Counted from the first letter of the stretch, positions 10,208 through 20,012 are shown. The stretch: DNA of 64,000 bases from Halalkalibacter akibai JCM 9157 (GCF_000513135.1 NZ_BAUV01000014.1:22857-86856), one strand, 5' to 3'. Translations and numbers: made by a program. Notes: generated by a model not told the origin, from the sequence alone.

Positions 10208-10969
10208 TTACCGCTGAATTTCAATATCTTTTAAAAGTCTTGTAATAACATGTCCTGCCATAATTAAACCTGCAACCGACGGGACAAATGCATTAGAAGA
10301 TGGTGGCATTTTAGCTTTTCTAATTTTTCCTGACTCAGCTGCTTCAGATACAATCTCTTTTCTAATTTCTTCTCGTATCTTAATAGGCTGCTCGTCAGAA
10401 TACACCACTTCTATGCCTTTATGTATTCCTTCTTTACGTAATCTTGTCCGGATTACTTTGGCAATAGGATCATAGCTTGTTTTTGATATATCCGCAATTT
10501 TGAATCTTGTTGGATCCATTTTATTTGCAGCACCCATTGAAGAGATGATTGGGATATTTCTTTCTAAGCACTGTTTCATTAAGTGTATTTTATAAATGAT
10601 TGTATCACTAGCATCGACCACATAATCTATATCATAACTAAAGAATTGTTCAAATGTTTCTTCAGTATAGAACATTTTTAATGCAATTACTTCACAATCA
10701 GGGTTAATGTCTGCGATCCGTTCTTTCATTAGTTCAACTTTTTGCCTGCCAACAGTGGACAAAAGAGCATGAATTTGTCTATTTACATTTGTAATATCAA
10801 CATCGTCTTTATCAACTAGGATCAAACGTCCAACTCCAGAGCGTGCCAAAGCTTCAACTGAAAAAGAACCAACACCTCCGACTCCAAGAACTGCTACTGT
10901 ACTATTTTTTAAAAGCTCAATACCATCATAGCCTATCGCTAACTCATTTCTAGAAAATTGATGCAACAT
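10208..10969 (-). CDS. tcdA: tRNA threonylcarbamoyladenosine dehydratase (TcdA/YrvM)
   Basis: A 253-residue E1-like enzyme of the ThiF/MoeB superfamily. The nucleotide-binding motif is VLGVGGVGSFSVEALARSGVG near residue 30, with LVDKDDVDITNVNRQ and VDASDTIIYK following. TcdA uses ATP to cyclise t6A37 of tRNA to ct6A. It matches YrvM, which lies between 6S RNA and rsfA-side genes in Bacillus. I use the ATG at 10969, 8 bp after AAGGAG, not the TTG at 10987 that lies before that ribosome site. Confidence 0.9.
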   Translation of the reverse strand: MLHQFSRNELAIGYDGIELLKNSTVAVLGVGGVGSFSVEALARSGVGRLILVDKDDVDITNVNRQIHALLSTVGRQKVELMKERIADINPDCEVIALKMFYTEETFEQFFSYDIDYVVDASDTIIYKIHLMKQCLERNIPIISSMGAANKMDPTRFKIADISKTSYDPIAKVIRTRLRKEGIHKGIEVVYSDEQPIKIREEIRKEIVSEAAESGKIRKAKMPPSSNAFVPSVAGLIMAGHVITRLLKDIEIQR

Positions 10970-11047
10970 CGACTTAACTCCTTCCAAACTTATCTACGGA
11001 TGACTATACCATAGCAGAAATCAAAAGTCTAAAAGCGCTGGCAATAC

Positions 11048-11081
11048 AAAAAACAACTCCCTGTTTTTAAAGAAGTTGTTA
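11048..11081 (-). terminator. 6S RNA terminator
   Basis: On the minus strand AACAACTTC pairs with GGGAGTTGTT across a short loop and is followed by TTTTTTG. It lies directly 3' of the 6S RNA body. Confidence 0.8.
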
Positions 11082-11093
11082 GTTAAAAGTATG

Positions 11094-11290
11094 TATAGTA
11101 AGAATCCCAGTGACGCCGTTTCATCTATTGTTTTGAACCTGCTCCTAGCAGGTGGGTGCACTGTGAGTATGCTTTTACGTCCTTCAGCTTTCAAGGCTTG
11201 TAAGTACACATTCAACTTGAGCTCCCGTCTTAAAAATGTTGGCTCAATACACATAGACTTATACGAACATCTTAGGAATCTTACTTCGTT
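11094..11290 (-). ncRNA. bsrA: 6S RNA (6S-1/BsrA type)
   Basis: About 197 nt with no credible coding content, lying between yrvM/tcdA and the hom-aspS side. That is the known location of B. subtilis bsrA. The ends pair (AGTAAGA near 11280 with TCTTACT near 11100) to form the closing stem. The interior folds back around the hairpin ACCTGCTAGGAGCAGGT. 6S RNA mimics an open promoter and sequesters the housekeeping RNA polymerase in stationary phase. Two overlapping ORFs of about 75 codons on either strand here are shadows of this structured RNA. Exact ends are inferred from the promoter and terminator. Confidence 0.85.
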
Positions 11291-11296
11291 AACCCT

Positions 11297-11325
11297 ATTT
11301 TAACAACAAATACTCAGTCGGTCAA
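11297..11325 (-). promoter_or_regulatory. Promoter of 6S RNA
   Basis: On the minus strand, -35 TTGACC (11320-11325) and -10 TAAAAT (11297-11302) are separated by exactly 17 bp, predicting a start near 11290. Confidence 0.8.
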
Positions 11326-11424
11326 TATCAATATTCAGAATATTTCACCATCATATATTTGGAAAAATTACGCCCTTATGTTACAGTTATATACTATATA
11401 TAAACTGCAAAAGGATGTGTCTGA

Positions 11425-11730
11425 ATGAACCTTCTTGCTTCACAAACTTGTGTAGAAATCCGCCAAGAAATTGGTTGGACCGAAAAACGAATCGTTGAAA
11501 CCAAGTTTGACATACATCTGTTTGAGAACCAATTAACGGTTAAAGACGATGTATTCCCATTAACATCCATCTTTGATATTTCTTACCGAAAAAAGCCTGA
11601 AACTGACGCAATGGGCTTTCTTTATATACATACTGATAAAGGGGTTCGAACGTTTTATATTAAAGAAGATGCCTACTCGTTAGTAAGTGCCTACCGTAAG
11701 TTGAAATCAGATCGACCCGAGCTGCGCTGA
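11425..11730 (+). CDS. Hypothetical 101-residue protein
   Basis: An isolated plus-strand ORF starting ATGAACCTTCTTGCTTC after AAAAGGATGTG, a usable ribosome site. The product is soluble and rich in beta-strand character (IHLFENQLTVKDDVFPLTSI and GFLYIHTDKGVRTFYIKED), somewhat like a small PH-type or bPH fold, but I do not recognise the family. Its 3' end overlaps the convergent hom gene by 24 bp. No membrane segment or signal peptide is visible. A real but uncharacterised gene seems likely. Confidence 0.6.
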   Translation: MNLLASQTCVEIRQEIGWTEKRIVETKFDIHLFENQLTVKDDVFPLTSIFDISYRKKPETDAMGFLYIHTDKGVRTFYIKEDAYSLVSAYRKLKSDRPELR

Positions 11731-12942
11731 ATGCACTTTTTTCACTCTTCTCCTTTTAGATACGTCACCATAGATCGGAAATTTCTTAAACGGTGAAGGT
11801 ACCTTTTGATTACAAATGATCCAACCTTCACCCTCATAATGGTCATACGTATCTAAAACAACTATTTTCATCTCCTTGATCCACTCGAGTGCACGTGCTC
11901 TCTCTGCATGCTTGATAAAAACAATAGCATGCTCGTAAGTCTCCTTGACCTCTACTTCTTTATTACTTTTGAAAACTCTGCCACTACTTTTCATACGTTC
12001 ATGGAACAAAAAATCTTCAATCATACTGTTTGAAGTAGCTTCTTTTCCTGCACCAGGTCCGATGAAAAGAAGTTGATTAATTTGGCTACCTTCAAGAGAT
12101 ATTCCATTCGTCACGCCTCTCACACTTGCTAACGGCTCTGTATCAACTAGAAAAGCAGGAGTAACATGGCCTTTAACTTCGGTTCCAACCTTTTTTGCCT
12201 CCGCTATTAATTTAATTTTAAAGTTAAACTTCTCGCCAACTTCCGCATGCCAATCCTCAACCTCAGAAACTCCTATTCTTGTAATATTTTTTTCGTCAGG
12301 CCATGTACCAAAGCATAAACGACTTAAGATTCTAATTTTATACCAAGCATCAAAACCTTCTATATCATCGGTAGGATCTGCCTCTGCATAACCCAATTCC
12401 TGTGCTTCCATTAATACGTCAGTGAAACTACGGTGATTTTCTATCATTTCTGTTAACATGTAATTTGTCGTTCCGTTTAAAATACCTGAGACTCTTGAAA
12501 TAGAAGTTGTCATTAAAGTACCCTTTAAGGCATTAATAATAGGTATTCCTCCAGCTACTGCTGCCTCATACCCATAATAAGTATCGTATTCTGCTGCTAA
12601 ACTCTCAAGAAGCCAGCCTTTTTCTGCTACCAATTTTTTATTTGCTGTGATAACGGGAATTCCCTTTTTTAGCCAAGTCGATGTGTATGTAAAAGCTGGT
12701 TCAATACCACCAATCGCTTCAAAAATTAAATCATAATTAGCAGCCTCACAGAACTCTTCCCAACTCGTTGTCACGATTGCATTTATATTTACTGCCCGTT
12801 TCTTCTGTCTATCTTTTACCAAAACAGCTGCAATCTCACATTGGTCCTCCACTATTTGTTCAATTTCTGCTTTCGTTTCCGCTAGGCGTTCAACAACCCC
12901 ACTTCCAACTGTTCCGTACCCAATCAGACCTATACGTAGCAT
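11707..12942 (-). CDS. hom: Homoserine dehydrogenase, SAM-riboswitch controlled
   Basis: A 411-residue NAD(P)-dependent enzyme that reduces aspartate semialdehyde to homoserine, the branch point to methionine and threonine. The Rossmann motif GLIGYGTVGSGV is at the N-terminus. SGILNGTTNYMLTEM and DPTDDIEGFDAWYKIRIL hold the conserved substrate and catalytic Asp/Lys region. The C-terminal ~60 residues are an ACT-like regulatory segment that looks shorter than usual. It is not next to thrC/thrB; instead a SAM riboswitch lies upstream, so it probably serves methionine synthesis. Start: the second ATG (12942), 7 bp after GAGAGGGG; the ATG at 12948 is too close to that site. Confidence 0.9.
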   Translation of the reverse strand: MLRIGLIGYGTVGSGVVERLAETKAEIEQIVEDQCEIAAVLVKDRQKKRAVNINAIVTTSWEEFCEAANYDLIFEAIGGIEPAFTYTSTWLKKGIPVITANKKLVAEKGWLLESLAAEYDTYYGYEAAVAGGIPIINALKGTLMTTSISRVSGILNGTTNYMLTEMIENHRSFTDVLMEAQELGYAEADPTDDIEGFDAWYKIRILSRLCFGTWPDEKNITRIGVSEVEDWHAEVGEKFNFKIKLIAEAKKVGTEVKGHVTPAFLVDTEPLASVRGVTNGISLEGSQINQLLFIGPGAGKEATSNSMIEDFLFHERMKSSGRVFKSNKEVEVKETYEHAIVFIKHAERARALEWIKEMKIVVLDTYDHYEGEGWIICNQKVPSPFKKFPIYGDVSKRRRVKKVHSAQLGSI

Positions 12943-12969
12943 ATTCATTCCCCTCTCCTTTTTGTGCTA

Positions 12970-13160
12970 ATTGCTGGCATTCTCTAAGAGAATGCTTAAG
13001 AACTTGCAACGGTTCCGCTCCAACCGGGAAGTTTGCATTGGCTCCACTCGTTGCTCGCAGCCTCTGAGAAGTTCGCTAAGAGACCGCTTAAGATCTTGCA
13101 ACGGTTCCGAACTCCAACTCAGACTTTTGCATTGGCTTCTCTCGTTGCTTCGTTTTAGCC
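12970..13160. repeat. Tandem copies of a dispersed palindromic repeat in the hom leader
   Basis: Two related units occur back to back, each with a small inverted stem (ATTCTCTAAGAGAAT; GTTCGCTAAGAGAC) followed by GCTTAAGA-N-CTTGCAACGGTTCCG. Between and after them lies TTGCATTGGCTTCTCTCGTTGCT. The same blocks recur at 16530-16590, 45908-45935 and 47892-47985, so this is a dispersed family. Confidence 0.7.
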
Positions 13161-13188
13161 AACAAGGTGAAGTTCGACCTTGTTGGCT
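13157..13188 (-). other. Strong hairpin in the hom leader
   Basis: AGCCAACAAGGT pairs perfectly with ACCTTGTTGGCT around an 8-base loop. No T run follows on the minus strand, so it is not an ordinary terminator. It lies between the SAM riboswitch terminator and hom. Confidence 0.6.
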
Positions 13189-13193
13189 AAAAA

Positions 13194-13228
13194 CGATAAA
13201 AAAAACCTTTCCGACAAGGAAAGGTTTT
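13194..13228 (-). terminator. SAM riboswitch terminator
   Basis: On the minus strand AAAACCTTTCC-TTGTC-GGAAAGGTTTT is followed by a T run. It lies 11 bases after the riboswitch P1 stem and is the expected SAM-dependent expression platform. Confidence 0.88.
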
Positions 13229-13239
13229 GGGTGCCTTTT

Positions 13240-13351
13240 CTTATCTTTCAGAATAAAGTCATTCTGCTGAATTTAGCACCTTTTTTTGCATGGCTAATGC
13301 AAAACGGTTGCTGGGCTTCGTAGGGTCAGTCCCTCCGCCTCTCTAGATAAG
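13240..13351 (-). promoter_or_regulatory. SAM-I (S-box) riboswitch upstream of hom
   Basis: Read on the minus strand, it begins CTTATCTAGAGAGGCGGAGG, continues with GACTGACCCTACGAAGCCC and CAGCAACCG, then AGGTGCTAAATTC-AGCAGAA, and closes with CTGAAAGATAAG. These are the conserved blocks of the S-box in the right order, with P1 formed by CTTATC/GATAAG. When SAM is bound, the downstream hairpin should terminate transcription and lower homoserine dehydrogenase synthesis. Confidence 0.95.
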
Positions 13352-13385
13352 TTGGAATATTAAACGTTCCTATTTAGTTATCGTG

Positions 13386-13414
13386 ATTATACGGTAAGTA
13401 ATCTGAATTGTCAA
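13386..13414 (-). promoter_or_regulatory. hom promoter abutting the aspS stop codon
   Basis: On the minus strand, -35 TTGACA (13409-13414) and -10 TATAAT (13386-13391) are 17 bp apart: a consensus sigma-A promoter. Its -35 begins immediately after the aspS stop at 13415-13417. Confidence 0.88.
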
Positions 13415-15202
13415 TTACGCATTCACTTTTTCAGATTTTTTACCGATAACAGAAAGATTTAAATCAATAAGTTGTTCTACACTTACTTCACTTGGTGCAT
13501 TAGTCAATAAGTCACTCGCACTGGCTGTTTTAGGGAAAGCAATGGTATCACGTAAATTCGTACGACCTGCTAACAGCATAATTAAACGATCTAACCCTAA
13601 GGCAATTCCTCCGTGCGGTGGAGTTCCAAATTCAAAAGCATCTAATAAGAAGCCAAACTCTTCACGTGCTTCTTCAGGAGTAAATCCTAACGCGCTAAAC
13701 ATTTGCTCTTGGATATGGCGTTGATAAATACGCTGAGATCCTCCACCTAGTTCATAACCATTTAATACAAGGTCGTACGCATCAGCTCTTACACTTTTTG
13801 GATCTGTAGCTAGTAGATCTAGGTCTTCTTTTTTCGGGCTTGTAAATGGATGATGTAAAGCAACATAACGCTTAGCATCTTCATCAAATTCAACAAGCGG
13901 GAAGTCAACGACCCATAAGAAGTTAAATTGATCTTTATCAATTAAGTCAAACTGCTTACCAAATTTCAATCTTAATGCTCCTAAGCTATCAAACACAACT
14001 TGTTTCTTATCGGCACCAAAGAATAACAAATCCCCTACCTCAGCATTTAAAGCTGTTTTTAATGAAGTAGCTATGTCCCCTTCAAAGAATTTAGCAATTG
14101 GTCCTTTTAGTCCATCTTCTTCGACTTTTAACCAAGCTAATCCTTTTGCTCCATACTGCTTCACAAATTCAGTTAAGCCGTCAATTTCTTTACGCGATAA
14201 TTTACCTGCTCCGCCTTTCAGATTCAAGCCTTTAACCGTTCCACCACTAGCTAATGCTGATTGGAATACTTTAAACTCAGAATCTTTCACTACGTCAGAT
14301 AGCTCAGTTAATTCCATACCAAAGCGAAGATCTGGTTTATCGGAACCAAAACGATTCATCGCTTCATCATATGTAAGACGTGGTAGCGGTAGTGTTAATT
14401 CTACACCTTTTAATTCTTTTAAGATTTTAGCCATCATTTTTTCAGTCATGGCTAGTAAATCTTCTTTATCCATAAATGAAGTTTCGATATCGACTTGAGT
14501 AAATTCTGGTTGACGATCTGCTCTTAAGTCTTCATCTCGGAAACAACGAACGATTTGATAATAACGCTCAAATCCAGAAACCATTAAAAGTTGCTTAAAC
14601 AACTGTGGTGACTGAGGCAATGCGTAAAACTCCCCATGATGAACCCGACTAGGAACAAGGTAATCACGAGCTCCTTCTGGTGTACTTTTCGTTAGCATTG
14701 GTGTTTCAATTTCCATAAATAATTCATCATCTAAGAAATTACGAATAAGTTTAGTTGTTTGATGACGTAATTTAAAGGTTTCTTGCATATCTGGACGACG
14801 TAAATCTAAATAACGATACTTTAACCTAACATCCTCTGAAGCATCCGTATCGGCTTCAATTTGAAATGGCAGAGGTTTCGCAGCATTTAAAATCGTAAAC
14901 TTCTTAACATGAACTTCGATTAATCCTGTTGGAATTTTATCGTTTACCGTTTTAGGGTCACGGGCTACAACTTCTCCCTCTAACTCAATAACATATTCAT
15001 TTCGAGCTCGTTCAGCTACTTTTAATGCTTCTTGCTCAATTTCTGGGCTACATACAACCTGAACAAAACCAGAACGGTCACGAATATCAAGAAAAATAAC
15101 CTGGCCTAAATCACGACGTCTTTGCACCCAGCCTTTTAGTTGTACTTTTTCTCCTACATGTTGTTCCCGTAGCGTTCCACAGTGATGTGTTCTACCTATC
15201 AT
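13415..15202 (-). CDS. aspS: Aspartyl-tRNA synthetase
   Basis: A 595-residue class IIb synthetase that charges tRNA-Asp. It has an N-terminal OB-fold anticodon domain ([23 protein letters not shown]), class II motif 2 ([20 protein letters not shown]) and motif 3 ([23 protein letters not shown]), with the bacterial insertion domain between. Length matches. The ATG follows AGGAGGAAACTAAT. It lies 1 bp downstream of hisS and shares the T-box-controlled transcript. No separate terminator follows; the hom promoter and SAM riboswitch begin at its stop codon. Confidence 0.97.
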   Translation of the reverse strand: MIGRTHHCGTLREQHVGEKVQLKGWVQRRRDLGQVIFLDIRDRSGFVQVVCSPEIEQEALKVAERARNEYVIELEGEVVARDPKTVNDKIPTGLIEVHVKKFTILNAAKPLPFQIEADTDASEDVRLKYRYLDLRRPDMQETFKLRHQTTKLIRNFLDDELFMEIETPMLTKSTPEGARDYLVPSRVHHGEFYALPQSPQLFKQLLMVSGFERYYQIVRCFRDEDLRADRQPEFTQVDIETSFMDKEDLLAMTEKMMAKILKELKGVELTLPLPRLTYDEAMNRFGSDKPDLRFGMELTELSDVVKDSEFKVFQSALASGGTVKGLNLKGGAGKLSRKEIDGLTEFVKQYGAKGLAWLKVEEDGLKGPIAKFFEGDIATSLKTALNAEVGDLLFFGADKKQVVFDSLGALRLKFGKQFDLIDKDQFNFLWVVDFPLVEFDEDAKRYVALHHPFTSPKKEDLDLLATDPKSVRADAYDLVLNGYELGGGSQRIYQRHIQEQMFSALGFTPEEAREEFGFLLDAFEFGTPPHGGIALGLDRLIMLLAGRTNLRDTIAFPKTASASDLLTNAPSEVSVEQLIDLNLSVIGKKSEKVNA

Positions 15203-15203
15203 A

Positions 15204-16484
15204 TTAGTTTCCTCCTACTGTTTTCTCTTTAAGGTAATTTATGAATTCTTCTAAATTCACTTCAACTTGTTCACCTGTAGCCATGTCTTTTACATTGATT
15301 TTACCGTTCGCTAATTCATCGTCGCCAAGGATCGCTGTAAAGCGCGCTTCTAAACGGTCTGCTGCTTTAAACTGTGCTTTCATTTTTTTGTCTAAATAAT
15401 CTTTATCCGCACTAATACCAGCTTTTCTAAGGTTATAGACAAGTTCTACTGTTTTATCCTTTGCCTCTTCCCCTAAAGAAACAACATAACAGTCTAATTT
15501 AGGAGATGCTGGAATTACTTGATCTTTGGCTTTTAGGGCCATAATTAAGCGTTCAATACTAAATGCAAAACCAATTCCCGGTGAAGATGGCCCACCTAAA
15601 TCTTCGACAAGTCCTGTGTACCTTCCACCACCACAAAGGGTGGTAATCGCTCCAAAACCTTCACCTTCAGCCATGATTTCAAATGCAGTATGGAAATAAT
15701 AATCTAATCCACGAACTAAAGTTGGATCTACCACATACGGGATGCCAATTACATCAAGATGACCTTTTACCTTTTCAAAATAGGTTTTAGATTCTTCATT
15801 TAGATAATCTAAAATCGAAGGTGCAGTTTCCATCAAAGGATTGTCACGGTCTTTCTTACAGTCTAGAATACGTAACGGATTTTTTTCTAAACGATTTTGA
15901 CAGTCCTCGCAAAATTCACTGATACTTGGTTTAAAGTGATCAATCAATGCTTGACGATGTGCATCCCTACTTTCTTTATCGCCAAGGCTGTTCAAAACTA
16001 ATTTCACTTCGGTTAGTCCTAATTCTGCATATATACTCATTGCTAATGCTAGCACTTCTGCGTCAATTGCGGGATCTGAACTTCCGATTGCTTCTACTCC
16101 AAATTGAACAAACTGCCTCATTCGACCTGATTGAGGACGTTCATATCTAAACATAGGGCCATTATAGAATAATTTTGTCGGTTGATTCGCTTGTCCAAAC
16201 ATCTTTTTCTCTACATACGACCTAGCTACACCAGCTGTTCCTTCAGGACGAAGGGTAAGACTTCTTTTCCCTCGATCTTCAAAAGTATACATTTCTCTTT
16301 GGACGATGTCGGTAGTATCACCGACCCCTCTTTGAAATAAATCAGTGTGTTCAAAAATAGGTGTTCTAATTTCTTGGTAGTTGTATCTTCTGCAAACATC
16401 CTTTGCTTTTTCTTCGATATACTGCCATAGTTCTACTTCGCCAGGTAAAATATCCTGCGTTCCACGCGGGATTTGAATACTCAT
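15204..16484 (-). CDS. hisS: Histidyl-tRNA synthetase
   Basis: A 426-residue class II synthetase. Visible are motif 1 around [17 protein letters not shown], motif 2 ([15 protein letters not shown]), the histidine-specific blocks [14 protein letters not shown] and [15 protein letters not shown], and a C-terminal anticodon-binding domain. The ATG follows CTGGAGGAACAAAA. A T-box leader lies 120 bp upstream, and aspS follows immediately, as in B. subtilis. Confidence 0.97.
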   Translation of the reverse strand: MSIQIPRGTQDILPGEVELWQYIEEKAKDVCRRYNYQEIRTPIFEHTDLFQRGVGDTTDIVQREMYTFEDRGKRSLTLRPEGTAGVARSYVEKKMFGQANQPTKLFYNGPMFRYERPQSGRMRQFVQFGVEAIGSSDPAIDAEVLALAMSIYAELGLTEVKLVLNSLGDKESRDAHRQALIDHFKPSISEFCEDCQNRLEKNPLRILDCKKDRDNPLMETAPSILDYLNEESKTYFEKVKGHLDVIGIPYVVDPTLVRGLDYYFHTAFEIMAEGEGFGAITTLCGGGRYTGLVEDLGGPSSPGIGFAFSIERLIMALKAKDQVIPASPKLDCYVVSLGEEAKDKTVELVYNLRKAGISADKDYLDKKMKAQFKAADRLEARFTAILGDDELANGKINVKDMATGEQVEVNLEEFINYLKEKTVGGN

Positions 16485-16529
16485 TTTTGTTCCTCCAGAC
16501 TTCGATTAAATATTACTTGGGGACTAAAA

Positions 16530-16592
16530 AGTTTTGCAATGGCTTCGCATGCTGCTCGCTCCTACGAGAAAACCACTCAGGGGAAAACCGCC
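16530..16592. repeat. Partial dispersed repeat between the T-box and hisS
   Basis: TTGCAATGGCTTCGCATGCTGCTCGC at 16533-16559 is the left block of the repeat family seen at 12970-13160 and 47892-47985. It sits between the T-box terminator and the hisS ribosome site. Confidence 0.6.
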
Positions 16593-16601
16593 TTTTTGTG
16601 A

Positions 16602-16884
16602 AAATCAAAAAAACTCCCGTCGCTGATGAAGAAATATCATCAGGGACGAGAGTTAAACCCGTGGTGCCACCCTAATTGAAGCTGTTACGCTTCCACTTTT
16701 ACACAGTTAACGCCTGTATACGTTTTTTCCTAATGGTCTTAGACGTTCAGAAAAACTCCTCCGAGGTGTTCATTCATTAAGACAAATATGGAGGGCTCTC
16801 AGCCATGACCTCTCCTCTCTTATTTATTTGCAACCTTAACTACTGTGCCTCTTCACTGGAATAGTCTTTGTTTTATAATTATTG
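16602..16884 (-). promoter_or_regulatory. T-box leader of hisS-aspS
   Basis: On the minus strand, the T-box sequence AGGGTGGCACCACGGG (16658-16673) is followed by the terminator CTCTCGTCCCTGATGA / TCATCAGCGACGGGAG plus a T run. Stem I features (AGAGAGGAGAGG ... CTGAGAGCC) lie 5'. The probable specifier is CAC in AATGAACACCTCGG (16766-16768), a histidine codon, so the leader should read uncharged tRNA-His. A promoter TTGACA-17-TATGAT is at 16891-16919. Confidence 0.92.
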
Positions 16885-16890
16885 TTTATT

Positions 16891-16919
16891 ATCATACGAA
16901 TCTTAAGGACAACTGTCAA
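16891..16919 (-). promoter_or_regulatory. Promoter of the hisS T-box transcript
   Basis: -35 TTGACA (16914-16919) and -10 TATGAT (16891-16896) on the minus strand with 17-bp spacing, just after the stop of the small upstream gene. Confidence 0.8.
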
Positions 16920-16923
16920 TAGG

Positions 16924-17100
16924 TTAATTACGATTCATTTTATCTTTAAGTAATTTAACATCCCTTAATGAAATTCCAAATTCAGAAGCTAGTTCCAAAT
17001 TCGTATTCTGACTTTCCTTTTCAACAAAGTTATGATAATCCATATTGAATAAAGGGTTTAAACTATTATGATGCATTTGTTGACGGCTACTTGAACGCAT
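16924..17100 (-). CDS. Small hypothetical protein (YrzK position)
   Basis: A 58-residue, mostly hydrophilic protein. The C-terminal half (LELASEFGISLRDVKLLKDKMNRN) looks like a short helix-turn-helix of the sigma-region-4 sort, but it is too small to assign. I chose the ATG at 17100, 9 bp after AAGGA, over the TTG at 17109. B. subtilis has a small gene, yrzK, at the same place beside hisS; equivalence is by position only. The B. subtilis amidase gene yrvJ found here is absent from this window. Confidence 0.6.
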   Translation of the reverse strand: MRSSSRQQMHHNSLNPLFNMDYHNFVEKESQNTNLELASEFGISLRDVKLLKDKMNRN

Positions 17101-17191
17101 GTCTTTCAATCCTTCCCACTACCTTTTCTCTTATTTTGACCAACTTATGAGAAAAACTTACATGTGGTGGAGGATTTCTTTTAAAGTAGAC

Positions 17192-17631
17192 TTACTTGCT
17201 CTCAATAATTAATGTTACTGGACCATCATTTAAAATGGAAACATCCATCATTGCACCAAAGACCCCTGTTTGTACCTCAATTCCTTTGCTTCTAAGAAGC
17301 TCATTAAATTGATTATACAGGTCTTCTGCTACATCAGGTTTGCTGCAGCCATAAAATTCGGTCTTCTTCCTTTTGAACAATCTCCGTATAAAGTAAATTG
17401 TGAAATAGACAGGATTTGACCATTTACATCTAGAAGTGAATGATTCATTTTGCCAGCATCATCTTCAAAAATACGTAAATTCACAATTTTATCTGCTACG
17501 TATTCCACGTCTTTTACCGTATCTTCATGCGAGATGCCGACAAGAAGAGTTAAACCGAACTCAATCTGACCAACCACTTTCTGATTCACTTCAACAGAAG
17601 ATTTTCTAGTTCTTTGTAAGACAACTTTCAT
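17192..17631 (-). pseudogene. dtd: D-aminoacyl-tRNA deacylase, frameshifted
   Basis: Dtd removes D-amino acids (and glycine mischarged on tRNA-Ala) from tRNA. The first 98 residues contain the hallmark [20 protein letters not shown], then reading ends at a TAG. The rest, including the conserved [20 protein letters not shown] block, is in another frame. Restoring one A in GCAGCAAA(A)CCTGAT near 17340 gives [15 protein letters not shown] and a normal protein of about 146 residues. The gene lies 11 bp downstream of relA, as in B. subtilis. The lesion is probably a sequence error, because both halves are perfectly conserved. Confidence 0.88.
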
Positions 17632-17642
17632 ACGTTCACCTC

Positions 17643-19829
17643 TTAATGCATCACTCTTCGTACAGAGTATATATCTTTGAGCTGTTTAATTTTATCAACT
17701 ACTTTATGTAGATGATCAATATTATGGATAGAAATCGTTAAATGGATCGTAGCCACTTTTTGTCTGTGATCTGAACGTCCGGAAACAGCATTAATCACGG
17801 TACGAGATTCGGTAATCGCTTGTAACACTTCATTTAACAAGCCGTTGCGATCAAAAGCAGAAATCTCAATATCAACATTGTAAGATTTACTTTGCTGAAC
17901 GTCGCCTTCCCACTCTACTTCTAACAATCTTCCTTGTGCTTCCGCGTTTTGAACATTGGCACAATCAGAACGGTGAATCGAAACTCCTCGACCCTTTGTA
18001 ATATAGCCGATAATATCATCACCAGGAACAGGCGTACAGCAACGAGATAACCGAATCAATAAGTTATCTACACCTTTAACCGTTACTCCGGAATGAACTT
18101 TTTTCTTTGGTCTAAAGGTTTGTACGTCTGAAATAGCTGCAACTAACGATTTTTCTTCCTGTTCATGATCTTGTTGCTTTCGAAGTTTCTCTGTCATGCG
18201 ATTGACAATTTGTTTAACGCTTATGCCACCATAACCAGCAGCTGCAAACATGTCTTCCTCACCAGCAAAGCTAAACTTATTGGCAACATCAGCAATATTT
18301 TCGTTCGTTAAAACTTCCTTAGGTTCAAAATCAAGAGCCCGAATTTCCTTTTCAACTAGCTCGCGTCCTTTTTCAACATTTTCTTCTCTTCTTTCTTTTT
18401 TAAACCATTGCCTAATTTTATTCTTAGCATGAGAAGATTTTGTGATTTTCAACCAGTCTTGACTAGGTCCATAAGAATGCTTTGAAGTTAAGACTTCCAC
18501 AATATCGCCCGTATTTAAGCGGTGTTCAAGTGGAACCATTTTACCGTTTACTTTAGCACCAATACAGCGGTTTCCAATTTCACTATGAATTCGGTACGCA
18601 AAATCTAAAGGCACCGAACCAGCTGGTAACTCAATAACATCTCCTTTTGGACTAAAAACAAACACCATATCAGAAAACAAATCTAATTTAAGGGATTCCA
18701 TAAATTCCTGAGCGTCATTTGTTTCTGTTTGGGACTCAATGACATCTCGGAACCAACTTAGCTTGTCCTCGAAGGAATTTTTGTTTTGAACTACTTGCTT
18801 TCCTTCTTTGTAAGCCCAATGAGCAGCAACCCCGTATTCAGCTATACGATGCATTTCCTCCGTTCGAATTTGTACTTCAAGAGGATCCCCTAATGGCCCA
18901 ACGACCGTTGTGTGAAGGGATTGATACATATTGGCTTTTGGCATCGCAATGTAATCCTTAAACCTGCCAGGCATTGGCTTCCAGCAAGTATGAATCACAC
19001 CGAGTACAGCATAACAATCCTTAATACTCTTAACCATGATTCGTACAGCTAAGAGGTCATAAATTTCATTAAATTGCTTGTTTTGCAAAACCATCTTTCG
19101 ATAAATGCTGTAAATATGCTTAGGTCGACCTGAGAGTTCTGCCTCGACATGGACATCCAAAAGATGCTCATTAATCGTATCCATCACTTCGGATAAGTAC
19201 TTTTCCCGCTCGGCCCGCTTTTTTTTCATTAAATTAACAATTCTGTAATATTGTTGCGGATCTAAATACCTAAGTGCTGTGTCTTCTAGTTCCCATTTAA
19301 TCGTCGAGATCCCGAGTCTATGAGCCAGTGGAGCAAAAATTTCTAATGTTTCATTTGAAGTTACTCGTTGCTTTTCTGGTGGCATGAATTTCAACGTTCG
19401 CATGTTATGCAAGCGGTCAGCCAATTTAATTAAAATAACCCGAATATCTTTTGCCATAGCAATAAGCATTTTTCGATGATTTTCAGCTTGTTGCTCTTCT
19501 TTGGATTTGTATTTAAATTTCTTAAGTTTCGTTACACCATCTACAAGCATCGCAACTTGATCATTAAACTCGTCCTTCAGTTCTTCAACCGTTACGTCTG
19601 TATCTTCTACAACATCATGTAGAAATGCTGCTGCGACTGTGTTCGGATCGAGTTCTAACCCAACAATTATCCCTGCTACTTGTATCGGGTGCAGAATATA
19701 GGGTTCTCCTGATTTACGGTACTGCCCTTCGTGAGCTTGCTCAGCGAATTCAAAAGCCCTTTTTAAAAAAGCTACGTCTGTTTCATTTAAGTATTGACTA
19801 GCCTTTTCTAACACTTGATCTATCGTCAT
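17643..19829 (-). CDS. relA: (p)ppGpp synthetase/hydrolase RelA (Rel)
   Basis: A 728-residue bifunctional stringent-response enzyme. The HD hydrolase domain carries [14 protein letters not shown] (HD at residues 71-72). The synthetase domain includes [22 protein letters not shown] domain ([24 protein letters not shown]), a zinc-finger-like region ([15 protein letters not shown]) and a C-terminal ACT domain follow. Both catalytic domains look intact, so it should make and degrade the alarmone. Length matches B. subtilis Rel (734). Confidence 0.97.
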   Translation of the reverse strand: MTIDQVLEKASQYLNETDVAFLKRAFEFAEQAHEGQYRKSGEPYILHPIQVAGIIVGLELDPNTVAAAFLHDVVEDTDVTVEELKDEFNDQVAMLVDGVTKLKKFKYKSKEEQQAENHRKMLIAMAKDIRVILIKLADRLHNMRTLKFMPPEKQRVTSNETLEIFAPLAHRLGISTIKWELEDTALRYLDPQQYYRIVNLMKKKRAEREKYLSEVMDTINEHLLDVHVEAELSGRPKHIYSIYRKMVLQNKQFNEIYDLLAVRIMVKSIKDCYAVLGVIHTCWKPMPGRFKDYIAMPKANMYQSLHTTVVGPLGDPLEVQIRTEEMHRIAEYGVAAHWAYKEGKQVVQNKNSFEDKLSWFRDVIESQTETNDAQEFMESLKLDLFSDMVFVFSPKGDVIELPAGSVPLDFAYRIHSEIGNRCIGAKVNGKMVPLEHRLNTGDIVEVLTSKHSYGPSQDWLKITKSSHAKNKIRQWFKKERREENVEKGRELVEKEIRALDFEPKEVLTNENIADVANKFSFAGEEDMFAAAGYGGISVKQIVNRMTEKLRKQQDHEQEEKSLVAAISDVQTFRPKKKVHSGVTVKGVDNLLIRLSRCCTPVPGDDIIGYITKGRGVSIHRSDCANVQNAEAQGRLLEVEWEGDVQQSKSYNVDIEISAFDRNGLLNEVLQAITESRTVINAVSGRSDHRQKVATIHLTISIHNIDHLHKVVDKIKQLKDIYSVRRVMH

Positions 19830-19923
19830 GGAATCACCTATTTACGATTCAATATTTCTTTATATTATGGGTAAGTTTCCTAGCCATGTAAAGGGAAAAG
19901 AGCGAAAAAGTATTTAAATAATG

Positions 19924-20004
19924 AAAGAGGGTGACTCTCCCAAGGCATATGAAGACGTAATTCAAGTCATCATCTGTGCTTAGCCTCAATTGAGTCACCC
20001 TTTT
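19924..20004 (-). terminator. apt terminator-like hairpin with long loop
   Basis: GGGTGACTC (19929-19937) pairs with GAGTCACCC (19992-20000). It has T-rich flanks and a ~54-base loop. Shared stem sequence with 152-209 and 36954-37014. Confidence 0.6.
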
Positions 20005-20012
20005 CTGAGTCC

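Noticed and set aside
11021..11303. Small ORFs on both strands
   Set aside because: They lie inside the 6S RNA, which has its own promoter and terminator; neither has a good ribosome site.
12970..13160. Insertion sequence remnant
   Set aside because: No transposase-like reading frame or clear IS ends; the pattern fits short non-coding repeats better.
13157..13188. Second terminator before hom
   Set aside because: The stem is strong but no T run follows on the minus strand.
14073..14498. 141-codon plus-strand ORF inside aspS
   Set aside because: Antisense shadow; Ser/Asn/Pro-rich composition and no ribosome site.
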